Shown here piece after piece: positions 52,128 through 58,467 of a stretch of DNA of 58,467 bases; within the stretch, counting starts at the first letter, position 1; each line of letters begins with the position of its first letter. The DNA lies in assembly GCA_017380635.1 (NCBI GenBank), contig JAFODP010000007.1, positions 1 through 58,467 of the forward strand, read 5' to 3'. This stretch comes from Bacteroidales bacterium (lineage in GTDB: Bacteria > Bacteroidota > Bacteroidia > Bacteroidales > UBA1402). The notes below the pieces were generated by a model. The model had not been told where the DNA came from. It searched no databases and saw only the letters and a program-made list of their open reading frames with translations. The position numbers and the translations under genes are program-made.

Positions 52128-53318
52128 ATGAATAGATTTCTTTCTGTGAGCCTTGTCAGCCTGATGATGCTGAGCTTGAGCGCTCAAACTGCTGTTGAAG
52201 CCAAAAACGATAAAGGCTTCAAATTTACCACCAAAGTGGAAGTGCCCATTACCAGTGTGAAGAACCAGAATCGTTCAAGTACTTGCTGGAGCTTTTCTTC
52301 TTTGGCTTTTTTTGAATCGGAATTGTTGCGTCAAGGCAAGGGTGAATACGATTTGGCCGAAATGTTTGTGGTGCATCACACCATGGTAGATCGTGCCGAA
52401 AAGAGCGTGCGTCTGCATGGCGATGTTTCTTTCTCTCCCGGTGGTAGTTTTTATGATGCTGTTTATTGCTGGAAGCATTATGGTATCGTACCTCAAGATG
52501 CGATGCCCGGTATCCGCTATGGTGAAATGTTGCCCGTTCATAACGAATTGGACGCAGTGGCAGGTGCCTATGTGAATGCCATCGCCAAAGGAAACTTGAA
52601 GAAGTTGACGCCCGTTTGGAAAGAAGGTCTCAGCGCTATTTATGATACCTATTTGGGTGAATGTCCCGAAAAATTCAGCTACAATGGCAAGGAATATACG
52701 CCTAAGTCGTTCGCAGCCGAATTGGGCTTGAATATGGACGATTATGTATCTGTGGGCGCTTGTCTGCATCATCCTTTGTACGAAAAATTTGTTATCGAAG
52801 TACAAGACAACTGGCGTTGGGGTCAATCTTACAATGTGACAATGGACGAAATGTTGGCTATCATCGATAATGCTGTCAATAATGGTTATCCTGTGGCTTG
52901 GGGTTCTGATGTAAGCGAAACCGGTTTTACTCGTCAGGGTATTGCTGTTGCCGTAGACGAAAGTGGTTCCGATTTGACTGGTTCTGATGCTGCTCGTTGG
53001 TTGGGCTTGAGCAAGGAAGACAAACGTAAAGAGCTCACTTCTAAACCGATGCCCGAACTTGATGTTACTCCCGAAATGCGTCAGACTGCTTACGACAACT
53101 GGGAATCGACCGACGACCATGGTATGCTGATTTATGGTATTGCCGAAGATCAAAATGGTAAACCTTATTATATGGTAAAGAATTCTTGGGGTACCAACAA
53201 TACTTATAAGGGTACTTGGTATGCGTCAAAAGCCTTTGTTGCTTACAAAACCATCAATATTTTGGTGCACAAGGATGCTATTCCTGCCGAAATTCGTGAA
53301 AAGATAAAAGTAAAGTAA
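52128..53318 (+). CDS. Exported C1 family cysteine peptidase (PepC/bleomycin-hydrolase-like)
   Basis: Papain-fold aminopeptidase of 396 residues. The signal peptide (FLSVSLVSLMMLSLSAQ) indicates export, unlike cytosolic PepC. Active-site motifs: the oxyanion Gln and nucleophile Cys in KNQNRSSTCWSFSS (about 45-58), the His in DDHGMLIYGIA and the Asn in YMVKNSWGTN. The SSLAFFESELLR, GGSFYDAVYCWKHYGIVP and GWYASKAF-like regions follow the bleomycin hydrolase pattern. It probably trims peptides in the periplasm, complementing the DPP5-like enzyme at 14569. It has its own promoter and no clear terminator before tRNA-Gly. Confidence 0.93.
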   Translation: MNRFLSVSLVSLMMLSLSAQTAVEAKNDKGFKFTTKVEVPITSVKNQNRSSTCWSFSSLAFFESELLRQGKGEYDLAEMFVVHHTMVDRAEKSVRLHGDVSFSPGGSFYDAVYCWKHYGIVPQDAMPGIRYGEMLPVHNELDAVAGAYVNAIAKGNLKKLTPVWKEGLSAIYDTYLGECPEKFSYNGKEYTPKSFAAELGLNMDDYVSVGACLHHPLYEKFVIEVQDNWRWGQSYNVTMDEMLAIIDNAVNNGYPVAWGSDVSETGFTRQGIAVAVDESGSDLTGSDAARWLGLSKEDKRKELTSKPMPELDVTPEMRQTAYDNWESTDDHGMLIYGIAEDQNGKPYYMVKNSWGTNNTYKGTWYASKAFVAYKTINILVHKDAIPAEIREKIKVK

Positions 53319-53389
53319 AATTTTCTTCCTTTGTAATCCATTGAAAATCAGTCGAAGAAAAATTTTCTTAAAAATAATTGATTAAAAAA

Positions 53390-53420
53390 TTTGCGAGTTC
53401 AGAAATTTGTACTACTTTTG
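53390..53420 (+). promoter_or_regulatory. tRNA-Gly promoter
   Basis: TTTG (53390-53393), 19 bases, TACTTTTG (53413-53420), 12 bases before the tRNA. Confidence 0.8.
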
Positions 53421-53431
53421 CACTCGCAATC

Positions 53432-53504
53432 GCGGAAATAGCTCAGTTGGTAGAGCATAACCTTGCCAAGGTTAGGGTCGCGAGTTCGAGTCTCGTTTTC
53501 CGCT
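53432..53504 (+). tRNA. tRNA-Gly(GCC)
   Basis: Acceptor GCGGAAA/TTTCCGC, anticodon stem TAACC/GGTTA with loop TTGCCAA (anticodon GCC), T-loop TTCGAGT. The discriminator is T and CCA is not encoded. Its 3' end is repeated at 53613-53632. Confidence 0.96.
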
Positions 53505-53632
53505 CAAAACAAAGAAGCCAGCCCTTGTGGTTGGCTTCTTTGTTTTACTGCGAGACTTGAAAGAACGACCCATAAAACCCTGCCGCGAGAACCGTCCGTG
53601 CGCAGCGCGGGCTCGAGTCTCGTTTTCCGCTC
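53486..53632 (+). repeat. Repeated tRNA-Gly 3' end, candidate attachment-site pair
   Basis: The 20 bases 53486-53505 (tRNA T-arm to discriminator plus one base) recur exactly at 53613-53632. Integrative elements that use tRNA 3' ends leave such duplications. Only 127 bases separate the copies, so any element between them is gone, or the second copy marks the edge of the island to the right. Confidence 0.75.
53506..53546 (+). terminator. Terminator after tRNA-Gly
   Basis: AAAACAAAGAAGCCA (53506-53520) pairs with TGGCTTCTTTGTTTT (53532-53546) around an 11-base loop. Confidence 0.9.
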
Positions 53633-53743
53633 TCAAAATCAAGTCTCAGAGTTTTCTGAGACTTTTTTTATTTTTATGTCATTGCTGACTGTTGAACTCG
53701 CGACCCTATAGACCCTGCCGCGAGCAATGTCCGCGCGCAGCAA
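53566..53743 (+). repeat. Imperfect 43-base direct repeat, period 135
   Basis: Bases 53566-53608 and 53701-53743 share CGACCC, ACCCTGCCGCGAG and GTCCG.GCGCAGC with few differences. Both lie in the GC-rich stretch beside the duplicated tRNA end, as if this junction was itself duplicated. Confidence 0.7.
53642..53669 (+). terminator. Rho-independent terminator in the tRNA-Gly junction
   Basis: AGTCTCAGA (53642-53650) pairs perfectly with TCTGAGACT (53655-53663), loop GTTT, followed by a T run. It follows the repeated tRNA end by 10 bases, so it may have ended a tRNA transcript at this copy. Confidence 0.85.
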
Positions 53744-53827
53744 CAGCAACCATTTTGGCACGATACCTATTGGGAGGAGTACTTACAGAAGGCCTACGAT
53801 GCCGGCTGCAAGATGGCGGAGCGGTAA
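53738..53827 (+). pseudogene. 3' remnant of an unidentified gene
   Basis: A short frame with no start codon, reading QQQQPFWHDTYWEEYLQ then KAYDAGCKMAER and a TAA stop, is followed 21 bases later by a good terminator. The coding-like composition and terminator suggest the preserved tail of a gene whose upstream part was lost when the tRNA junction formed. The parent family is not recognised. Confidence 0.45.
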
Positions 53828-53848
53828 GAGGTTGTAGTTTGGAGATAG

Positions 53849-53879
53849 AGAGAAAAAGTTTCGGCTTTTTCTCTTTTTT
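53849..53879 (+). terminator. Terminator after the gene remnant
   Basis: AGAGAAAAAG (53849-53858) pairs with CTTTTTCTCT (53865-53874), loop TTTCGG, followed by T residues. Confidence 0.85.
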
Positions 53880-53932
53880 ATCATGTGGCAAAAGTAAATT
53901 CTCACTATTACGCAACCTCTCGAATTGAAATA

Positions 53933-54742
53933 ATGACTAATTTTGTAAGAAATTTAAATTCTACACTTGTAGTGGTACTATTTATTTGCATAGTTATCCT
54001 CCTTTTTGTGTGGAAGGGTTGGCTCTCCAAACCCGAAAATATTGGCAAGATGGGAGAAAGGCGTGTGGCTCGGAAACTTCATTGGTTATCAAAAGAGTAC
54101 ATCACGCTTAATGATGTGTTGTTGCCCACACGCTATGGAACTACACAAATTGACCATATAGTAGTGTCGCCCTATGGAATATTTATCATCGAAACCAAGA
54201 ATTATAAAGGATGGATATTTGGACATCAAGACTCGGAAGAGTGGAAACAGAGTCTGCTTGGTAAGAAAACCCTTTGGGGCTGGTCGAGTGAACAACACAA
54301 ATTCAGAAATCCCATTCGCCAAAACTTGGCACATTTTAGAGCGGTTAGAGATATTCTAAAAGATGTTGGCGAGTTTACAATTATCCCTATTGTTGCGTTT
54401 TCAGATAGTGCAGATTTGAACATATCCACACCGAATCATACTGTGATAAATTGGTGCAATTTGCGTTCTGTGATAAAGTCGTACAAAACGCCAACGATAT
54501 CCCCCAATAATATACAACGAATTTTAACAAAACTTTCGACCGCAAACATTACCACAGAGGGAAGCAGAGAAATTCATACTCGCCAAGTCCAGTCAATACA
54601 GCAAAATATAGATTTAGCAATTGCAAATCGCAAATGCCCTAAATGCGGAGGAGATCTTGTTGAGAGAAGAGGAAAATATGGCAATTTCTGGGGTTGCTCA
54701 AATTATCCAAATTGCAGATTTACATATAAAGATACGAATTAA
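53933..54742 (+). CDS. Membrane-anchored NERD nuclease-like protein with topoisomerase-type zinc finger
   Basis: A 269-residue protein. One N-terminal transmembrane helix (about 11-29, [17 protein letters not shown]) is followed by a NERD domain at about 40-160. Its PD-(D/E)XK-like residues are Asp74 in TQIDHIVV and Glu87/Lys89 in IETKNYKG. At the C-terminus a Cys4 finger of the topoisomerase I type (CPKCGG, then GCSNYPNC) may bind DNA. NERD proteins are linked to nucleic acid processing and often found in defence or mobile regions; the activity here is inferred. The GTG at 53885 is rejected. The gene is AT-rich and first in the tRNA-Gly island; the next gene starts 2 bases after its stop. 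Confidence 0.88.
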   Translation: MTNFVRNLNSTLVVVLFICIVILLFVWKGWLSKPENIGKMGERRVARKLHWLSKEYITLNDVLLPTRYGTTQIDHIVVSPYGIFIIETKNYKGWIFGHQDSEEWKQSLLGKKTLWGWSSEQHKFRNPIRQNLAHFRAVRDILKDVGEFTIIPIVAFSDSADLNISTPNHTVINWCNLRSVIKSYKTPTISPNNIQRILTKLSTANITTEGSREIHTRQVQSIQQNIDLAIANRKCPKCGGDLVERRGKYGNFWGCSNYPNCRFTYKDTN

Positions 54743-54744
54743 CA

Positions 54745-55779
54745 ATGAAAGCCTACACCAACATATCCCCCAGCAAGTTCGAATTGATCGACAAGCCGAA
54801 GCCCGAATTGCAAAGCCCTCGCGATGCCATTGTGCGCATTACGCTCGGCAGTATCTGTACCAGCGACCTGCATATCAAGCACGGCAGTGTGCCGCGTGCT
54901 GTGCCCGGTATTACCGTTGGCCACGAGATGGTTGGCGTTGTTGAGAAGGTCGGCTCCGAGGTCCGAAATGTCAAGTCGGGCGACCGTGTGACGGTCAATG
55001 TGGAGACCTTCTGCGGCGAGTGTTTCTTCTGCAAAAATGGCTTCGTGAATAACTGCACCGATCCCAATGGTGGTTGGGCACTCGGTTGTCGCATCGATGG
55101 CGGACAGGCGGAGTATGTGCGTGTGCCGTATGCCGACCAGGGCCTCAACCTCATCCCCAACTGCGTGAGCGACGAGCAGGCGTTGTTCGTGGGCGATGTG
55201 CTGGCGACGGGATTTTGGGCGGCTCGAATTTCGGAGATTAAGCCCGATGACACGGTGCTGATTATCGGTGCAGGACCGACGGGAATTTGTACGCTGCTCT
55301 GCGTGATGTTGAAGAAGCCGAAGCATATCATCGTGTGCGAGAAATCGCCCGAAAGAGCCCGTTTCGTACGGGAACACTATCCGAGCGTGCAAGTTGTTGC
55401 GCCCGAGGATTGCATCGCCACGGTGCGCCAAAAATGCGAGCGAGGGGGTGCCGATGTAGTGTTGGAGGTTGCGGGTGCGGAGGATACCTTCCGCTTGGCG
55501 TGGGAGTGCGCTCGCCCGAATGCGATTGTGACGGTTGTAGCGCTCTACGATAAGCCGCAGATGCTGCCACTGCCCGAGATGTATGGCAAGAATCTGACCT
55601 TCAAAACTGGCGGCGTGGACGGCTGCGATTGTGCAGAGATTTTGAGCCTCATTGAGGCTGGCAAGATTGACACCACGCCACTGATTACTCACCGCTACAA
55701 ACTCGCTGACATCGCCGAGGCGTACCACCTGTTCGAGAACAAGCTCGACGGCGTGATTAAAGTGGCCGTGGAGCCGTAG
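54745..55779 (+). CDS. Zinc-dependent alcohol dehydrogenase (MDR family)
   Basis: Medium-chain dehydrogenase/reductase of 344 residues that oxidises an alcohol or polyol with NAD(P). The catalytic zinc ligands are Cys38 in GSICTSD and the His-Glu pair in VGHEMVG. The structural zinc site has four Cys in CGECFFCKNGFVNNC. The Rossmann loop is GAGPTGICTL. Both zinc sites are complete; the substrate is unknown. The gene is visibly more GC-rich than its neighbours and uses GAG and CTG/CTC where nearby genes use GAA and TTG, which points to a separate origin by transfer. It begins 2 bases after the NERD gene. Confidence 0.92.
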   Translation: MKAYTNISPSKFELIDKPKPELQSPRDAIVRITLGSICTSDLHIKHGSVPRAVPGITVGHEMVGVVEKVGSEVRNVKSGDRVTVNVETFCGECFFCKNGFVNNCTDPNGGWALGCRIDGGQAEYVRVPYADQGLNLIPNCVSDEQALFVGDVLATGFWAARISEIKPDDTVLIIGAGPTGICTLLCVMLKKPKHIIVCEKSPERARFVREHYPSVQVVAPEDCIATVRQKCERGGADVVLEVAGAEDTFRLAWECARPNAIVTVVALYDKPQMLPLPEMYGKNLTFKTGGVDGCDCAEILSLIEAGKIDTTPLITHRYKLADIAEAYHLFENKLDGVIKVAVEP

Positions 55780-55820
55780 GATTGAAATAATTATAATTCT
55801 TAATAGTATTTTATTCTTTT

Positions 55821-56234
55821 ATGAGTAATTGGTTAATTCCTTGTAGCGTTGATGTATTTCGTATTCACGACTATTTTGCAAACAACAACATTGTTGATTG
55901 GAAACAAAGTCACTATAAATTTATGGAGGGGGATATTGTCTATATTTATTGCTCTATGCCAGAAATGAAAATACGCTATAAATGTAGGGTTATACAACCA
56001 AATATAGAGTATAGCGAGTCTATCAACGATGAAGAGTATTGGAAAAATAAGCATATTTCTATTTCAGTTGCTAAACAAAACAAATATGTACGAATGGAGT
56101 TAGTAGATTCTATTGATTCTCCTGAATTGTCATTGCACGCTTTAATATCCTACGGCTTAAGAAAGGCTCCTCAAGGGGCACAAAGAATACAAGGCGACTT
56201 GCTGGACTATATTCAATCAATATTTAACAAATAG
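55821..56234 (+). CDS. EVE-like (PUA superfamily) domain protein
   Basis: A 137-residue AT-rich gene. WLIPCSVDVFRIHDYF at the start, DWKQSHYKFMEGDIVYIYCS (key part GDIVYIYCSMPEMKI) and LRKAPQGAQRIQG near the end follow the EVE fold, which binds modified bases in DNA or RNA. In prokaryotes such domains are often attached to McrBC- or HNH-type restriction factors that sense modified DNA. Here it is a single domain with no fused nuclease, so it may be a reader, an antitoxin-like partner or a fragment. It lies in the tRNA-Gly island, 41 bases after the dehydrogenase. Confidence 0.72.
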   Translation: MSNWLIPCSVDVFRIHDYFANNNIVDWKQSHYKFMEGDIVYIYCSMPEMKIRYKCRVIQPNIEYSESINDEEYWKNKHISISVAKQNKYVRMELVDSIDSPELSLHALISYGLRKAPQGAQRIQGDLLDYIQSIFNK

Positions 56235-56740
56235 TGTAAATTTTGTAAGTCACATTAATTTTATCACTTTTACTTAAGTGGCTGCATTACATAGATTTAA
56301 AAAGTAGCAAGAGCTGTATTAAACGCCCATTTAGTGTGAATGTATACGACTATATGCTTTCACGATTGGTTCTGATATAGTGTTGTATACAGATAGAATA
56401 CAACTAATTTGGGAATGCAGTTGACTACAATTTGTAGCCAACTTAATTTCAAAGTGACACTTTGCTACTTTGAGATTGTCGATGGACTTATGTCAAACGC
56501 CATAAATCTGGAAATTCGAGTCGTTGTAACGCCATAATACGGACTTTTTATACATACATTTTAGGTTAATTGAGATCTTCAATATGGCGACACCGCAAAA
56601 TCGCAAGATGTATATTAGCAAAAACTCTTGTTGTATTGCCACAAAAACACAAGTTAAAACACAGCAAAAAAGTAAATTGGTATTGTTATCTAAAGAATAA
56701 TCATTATATTTGCAAGTAGTAAGTATAAATTAATTTTGAT
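56235..56740. other. AT-rich non-coding stretch with three inverted repeats
   Basis: No gene of credible length is found in these 506 bases. Three inverted repeats lie close together: GTTGTAT/ATACAAC (56382-56388 and 56398-56404), AGTTGACTACAA/TTGTAGCCAACT (56419-56430 and 56432-56443, one mismatch) and CAAAGTG/CACTTTG (56450-56456 and 56458-56464, perfect). They may be regulator sites or remnants of a lost gene border. Confidence 0.6.
56683..56712 (+). promoter_or_regulatory. Promoter of the DUF4143 ATPase gene
   Basis: TTG (56683-56685), 19 bases, TATATTTG (56705-56712), 28 bases before the start codon. It matches the promoter class used by the core genes. Confidence 0.75.
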
Positions 56741-58066
56741 ATGGCTAATAAGGAGTATTTAAGTAGAATAGCAGACGACGAACTAGCTTTGAGATTAGAG
56801 GCTTTCGGAGCTGTACACATAAAGGGCCCCAAATGGTGTGGTAAGACTACTACTGCGGAACAACAAGCCAAAAGCTTTATCAAATTGCAGGACCCTGATA
56901 AACGCGAAGGTTATTTGGCTACAGCAAGAACAAAGCCCTCAATTCTATTAAAGGGCGAAACACCTCGGCTAATTGACGAGTGGCAGGACATCCCCATTTT
57001 ATGGGATGCTGTACGTAATGCCGTTGACCAAAGAGGTCTAAAAGGTCAGTTTATTCTTACAGGATCAACCGTAATAAAGAATAATGGCGACGAGGATACT
57101 CCCGAGGAGCAAAGGCAAATGCATACAGGTACCGGTAGAATTGCGGCTATGACGATGTATCCTATGAGCCTATATGAGTCGAAAGAGTCGTCAGGTGAAA
57201 TATCTTTCCTTGAGTTATTTGACAACAGGTCATTAGACATTGACGGTATCACATCAAAGTTATCGATTGAGGAGTTGATAATGTTGGCTTGTCGAGGCGG
57301 TTGGCCAGATTCGCTTTATGTGAAAAGCGAAAAGGCGCAATTGCTTATTGCCAAAGATTATCTCAATAAGGTGTGCGAAGATGATATTTCGCGAGTCGAT
57401 GGAGTTCAGCGTAATCCTGAACTTGCTAGACTCATTTTGCGTTCCTATGCTCGCAATCTATGCACATTGGCAAAGAAGACGGCAATGCTTGCTGATGTTA
57501 AGGTTGAAATGGAGACAACTGTGCAAGCAACCTTTGATGAGTATGTTGATGCATTGAAACGCCTATTTGTGATTGAGGATATCGATGCATGGTGTCCAGC
57601 TATTCGTTCGGCAACTGCTATCCGTTCGGGCAAGAAGAGGTGCTTCATTGATCCATCAATCGCTGTGGCAGCAATGGGAGCATCTCCAAAATCTCTAGAA
57701 CTTGATTTGAAAACCTTTGGTTTTATCTTCGAGTGTATGTGTATTCGAGATTTAAGAGTGTATTCACAAGCTATGGGAGGTCGAGTATCTTATTATCACG
57801 ATAGATATGGCTTGGAGGCTGATATTGTTCTTCATCTTGATGACCAGCGATATGCACTTATTGAGTGTAAGTTGGGTAGCCGAGATATTGATGAGGGAGC
57901 AAAGCATCTTCTGCAACTGCAAGAACTGATCCGCGAGCGCAATAAAACCGAGAAGCAGATGCCTCTCCGAGAACCAGACCTGCTTATTGTGATGACCGGT
58001 GGAGAGTTCGCTTATACTCGAGAAGATGGCGTTAAGGTGATACCTCTCGGGTGCTTGAAAGATTAG
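56741..58066 (+). CDS. AAA-type ATPase with DUF4143/PD-(D/E)XK C-terminal part
   Basis: Cytosolic ATPase of 441 residues. The N-terminal AAA_14-like domain has Walker A GPKWCGKT (29-36), Walker B RLIDEWQDIP and the sensor-like ILTGST. The C-terminal DUF4143 domain ends in a PD-(D/E)XK-like core, LEADIVLH followed by ALIECKLG, which places Asp, Glu and Lys for metal binding. Such proteins are common and variable in Bacteroidota, often in accessory DNA, and no clear function has been assigned. It has its own promoter, and a small gene of unknown role follows 27 bases later, perhaps as a partner. Confidence 0.9.
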   Translation: MANKEYLSRIADDELALRLEAFGAVHIKGPKWCGKTTTAEQQAKSFIKLQDPDKREGYLATARTKPSILLKGETPRLIDEWQDIPILWDAVRNAVDQRGLKGQFILTGSTVIKNNGDEDTPEEQRQMHTGTGRIAAMTMYPMSLYESKESSGEISFLELFDNRSLDIDGITSKLSIEELIMLACRGGWPDSLYVKSEKAQLLIAKDYLNKVCEDDISRVDGVQRNPELARLILRSYARNLCTLAKKTAMLADVKVEMETTVQATFDEYVDALKRLFVIEDIDAWCPAIRSATAIRSGKKRCFIDPSIAVAAMGASPKSLELDLKTFGFIFECMCIRDLRVYSQAMGGRVSYYHDRYGLEADIVLHLDDQRYALIECKLGSRDIDEGAKHLLQLQELIRERNKTEKQMPLREPDLLIVMTGGEFAYTREDGVKVIPLGCLKD

Positions 58067-58093
58067 GTTTATTGTTTTTAATACTTTTATAAT

Positions 58094-58467
58094 ATGGATA
58101 ATCAAGATAGAATAAAGTTGTTCGCAGAAGCTTGTAAGGAGTCCTTTGAAGTTGCCAAAGATGTAAAAGAACAACAAGACATAGTTAGGGAGGACTTGCA
58201 GCATATATTTAATGCGATATTACGTGCTAATGCGGAAGAGTTGAAGACTTGTAATAGCTATATAACAAATAAGTATCCAGACCTCGTGCAGTTTACACCT
58301 CATAATTGCTTTTTAACTGTTGTTCCAAGTAATGTTGTAGAGAGTATGTCTATCATACAATTACAAAATAGTTTGTTGGTCGCAGCAGGAGCATTAAATA
58401 ATATGCTCGCAAGCTATAAGTTTTTAAGAATTATTGGAGGCGGAGCTAAAATCGCAGCAAAGCAAGC
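58094..58467 (+). CDS. Unknown protein, 3' partial
   Basis: The frame starts at ATG 58094 and is still open at the right edge after 124 residues. It begins MDNQDRIKLFAEACKESFEV and is largely helical and polar: charged residues up to about residue 50, then NSYITNKYPDLVQFTP and a hydrophobic SIIQLQNSLLVAAGALNN, and near the edge IIGGGAKIAAKQ. No family recognised. It lies 27 bases after the DUF4143 ATPase gene on the same strand and may be co-transcribed with it. Confidence 0.65.
   Translation, partial: MDNQDRIKLFAEACKESFEVAKDVKEQQDIVREDLQHIFNAILRANAEELKTCNSYITNKYPDLVQFTPHNCFLTVVPSNVVESMSIIQLQNSLLVAAGALNNMLASYKFLRIIGGGAKIAAKQ

Noticed and set aside
53692..53928. 78-codon frame over the tRNA-Gly junction
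   Set aside because: Its frame differs from the gene tail that ends at a terminator, and it runs through that terminator hairpin.

Overview
The window is chromosomal DNA from a member of the Bacteroidales (Bacteroidota). The evidence is: many promoters of the Bacteroides primary-sigma type (TTTG or TTG, 19-20 bases, then TAnnTTTG); Bacteroidota-restricted families (DUF4290, DUF4293, the divergent omega subunit, the rSAM/lipoprotein pair); a pectate-lyase-like protein with a type IX secretion tail; and gene orders that, from memory, are usual in the order (bamD-rpoZ-DUF4293, pyrB-pyrI-flavin reductase-glyA, murA-rimM-M23-dxr-rseP). Family or genus cannot be fixed from the window alone.

Layout. 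1-2755: end of a repeat-bearing surface protein, then a hipBA toxin-antitoxin operon with a palindromic candidate operator. 2838-13000: core genes (rpiB, yggS, a His/Tyr/Ser-rich exported protein with an OmpP1/FadL-like barrel, uvrB, a phenylacetate-CoA-ligase/ACT pair, bamD-rpoZ-DUF4293). 12728-14331: a radical SAM enzyme and its partner lipoprotein, whose joint function is undescribed as far as I know. 14569-19401: an apparent operon of a DPP5-like peptidase, a GH2 glycosidase and L-rhamnose mutarotase. 19512-26610: pgk with an HU/SPOR protein, then the leftward pyrB-pyrI-flavin reductase-glyA-MATE block. 26708-33476: cell wall and translation genes (class A PBP, tsaB, murA, rimM) ending in an orphan ABC ATPase. 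33477-34090: a dense non-coding repeat tract, made of a 64-base tandem repeat carrying promoter-like boxes, an array of about eight 35-42-base hairpin units with compensatory changes, and flanking A/T palindromes, leading into a strong promoter. 34124-44884: M23 peptidase, dxr, rseP, an EEP-family protein, ffh, folD, a DUF1460 amidase, DUF2461, tex. 45023-53504: tRNA-His, clpB, a 128-base structured inverted repeat, a T9SS-exported PL9-like protein, PAP2 phosphatase, a C1 peptidase, tRNA-Gly.

53505 to the end looks like an accessory island next to tRNA-Gly. The last 20 bases of the tRNA region are repeated 127 bases downstream, a gene remnant with its own terminator follows, and then come genes of uneven composition: a membrane-anchored NERD nuclease-like protein with a topoisomerase-type zinc finger, a GC-rich zinc alcohol dehydrogenase, an EVE-like protein, an ATPase with a DUF4143/PD-(D/E)XK part, and a cut-off unknown gene.

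The strongest leads are the 33.5-34.1 kb repeat tract, the tRNA-Gly island with a possible defence function, the rSAM/lipoprotein pair, MurA with Asp in place of the fosfomycin-target Cys, and the terminator-like hairpin ending a few bases before the MATE start codon.
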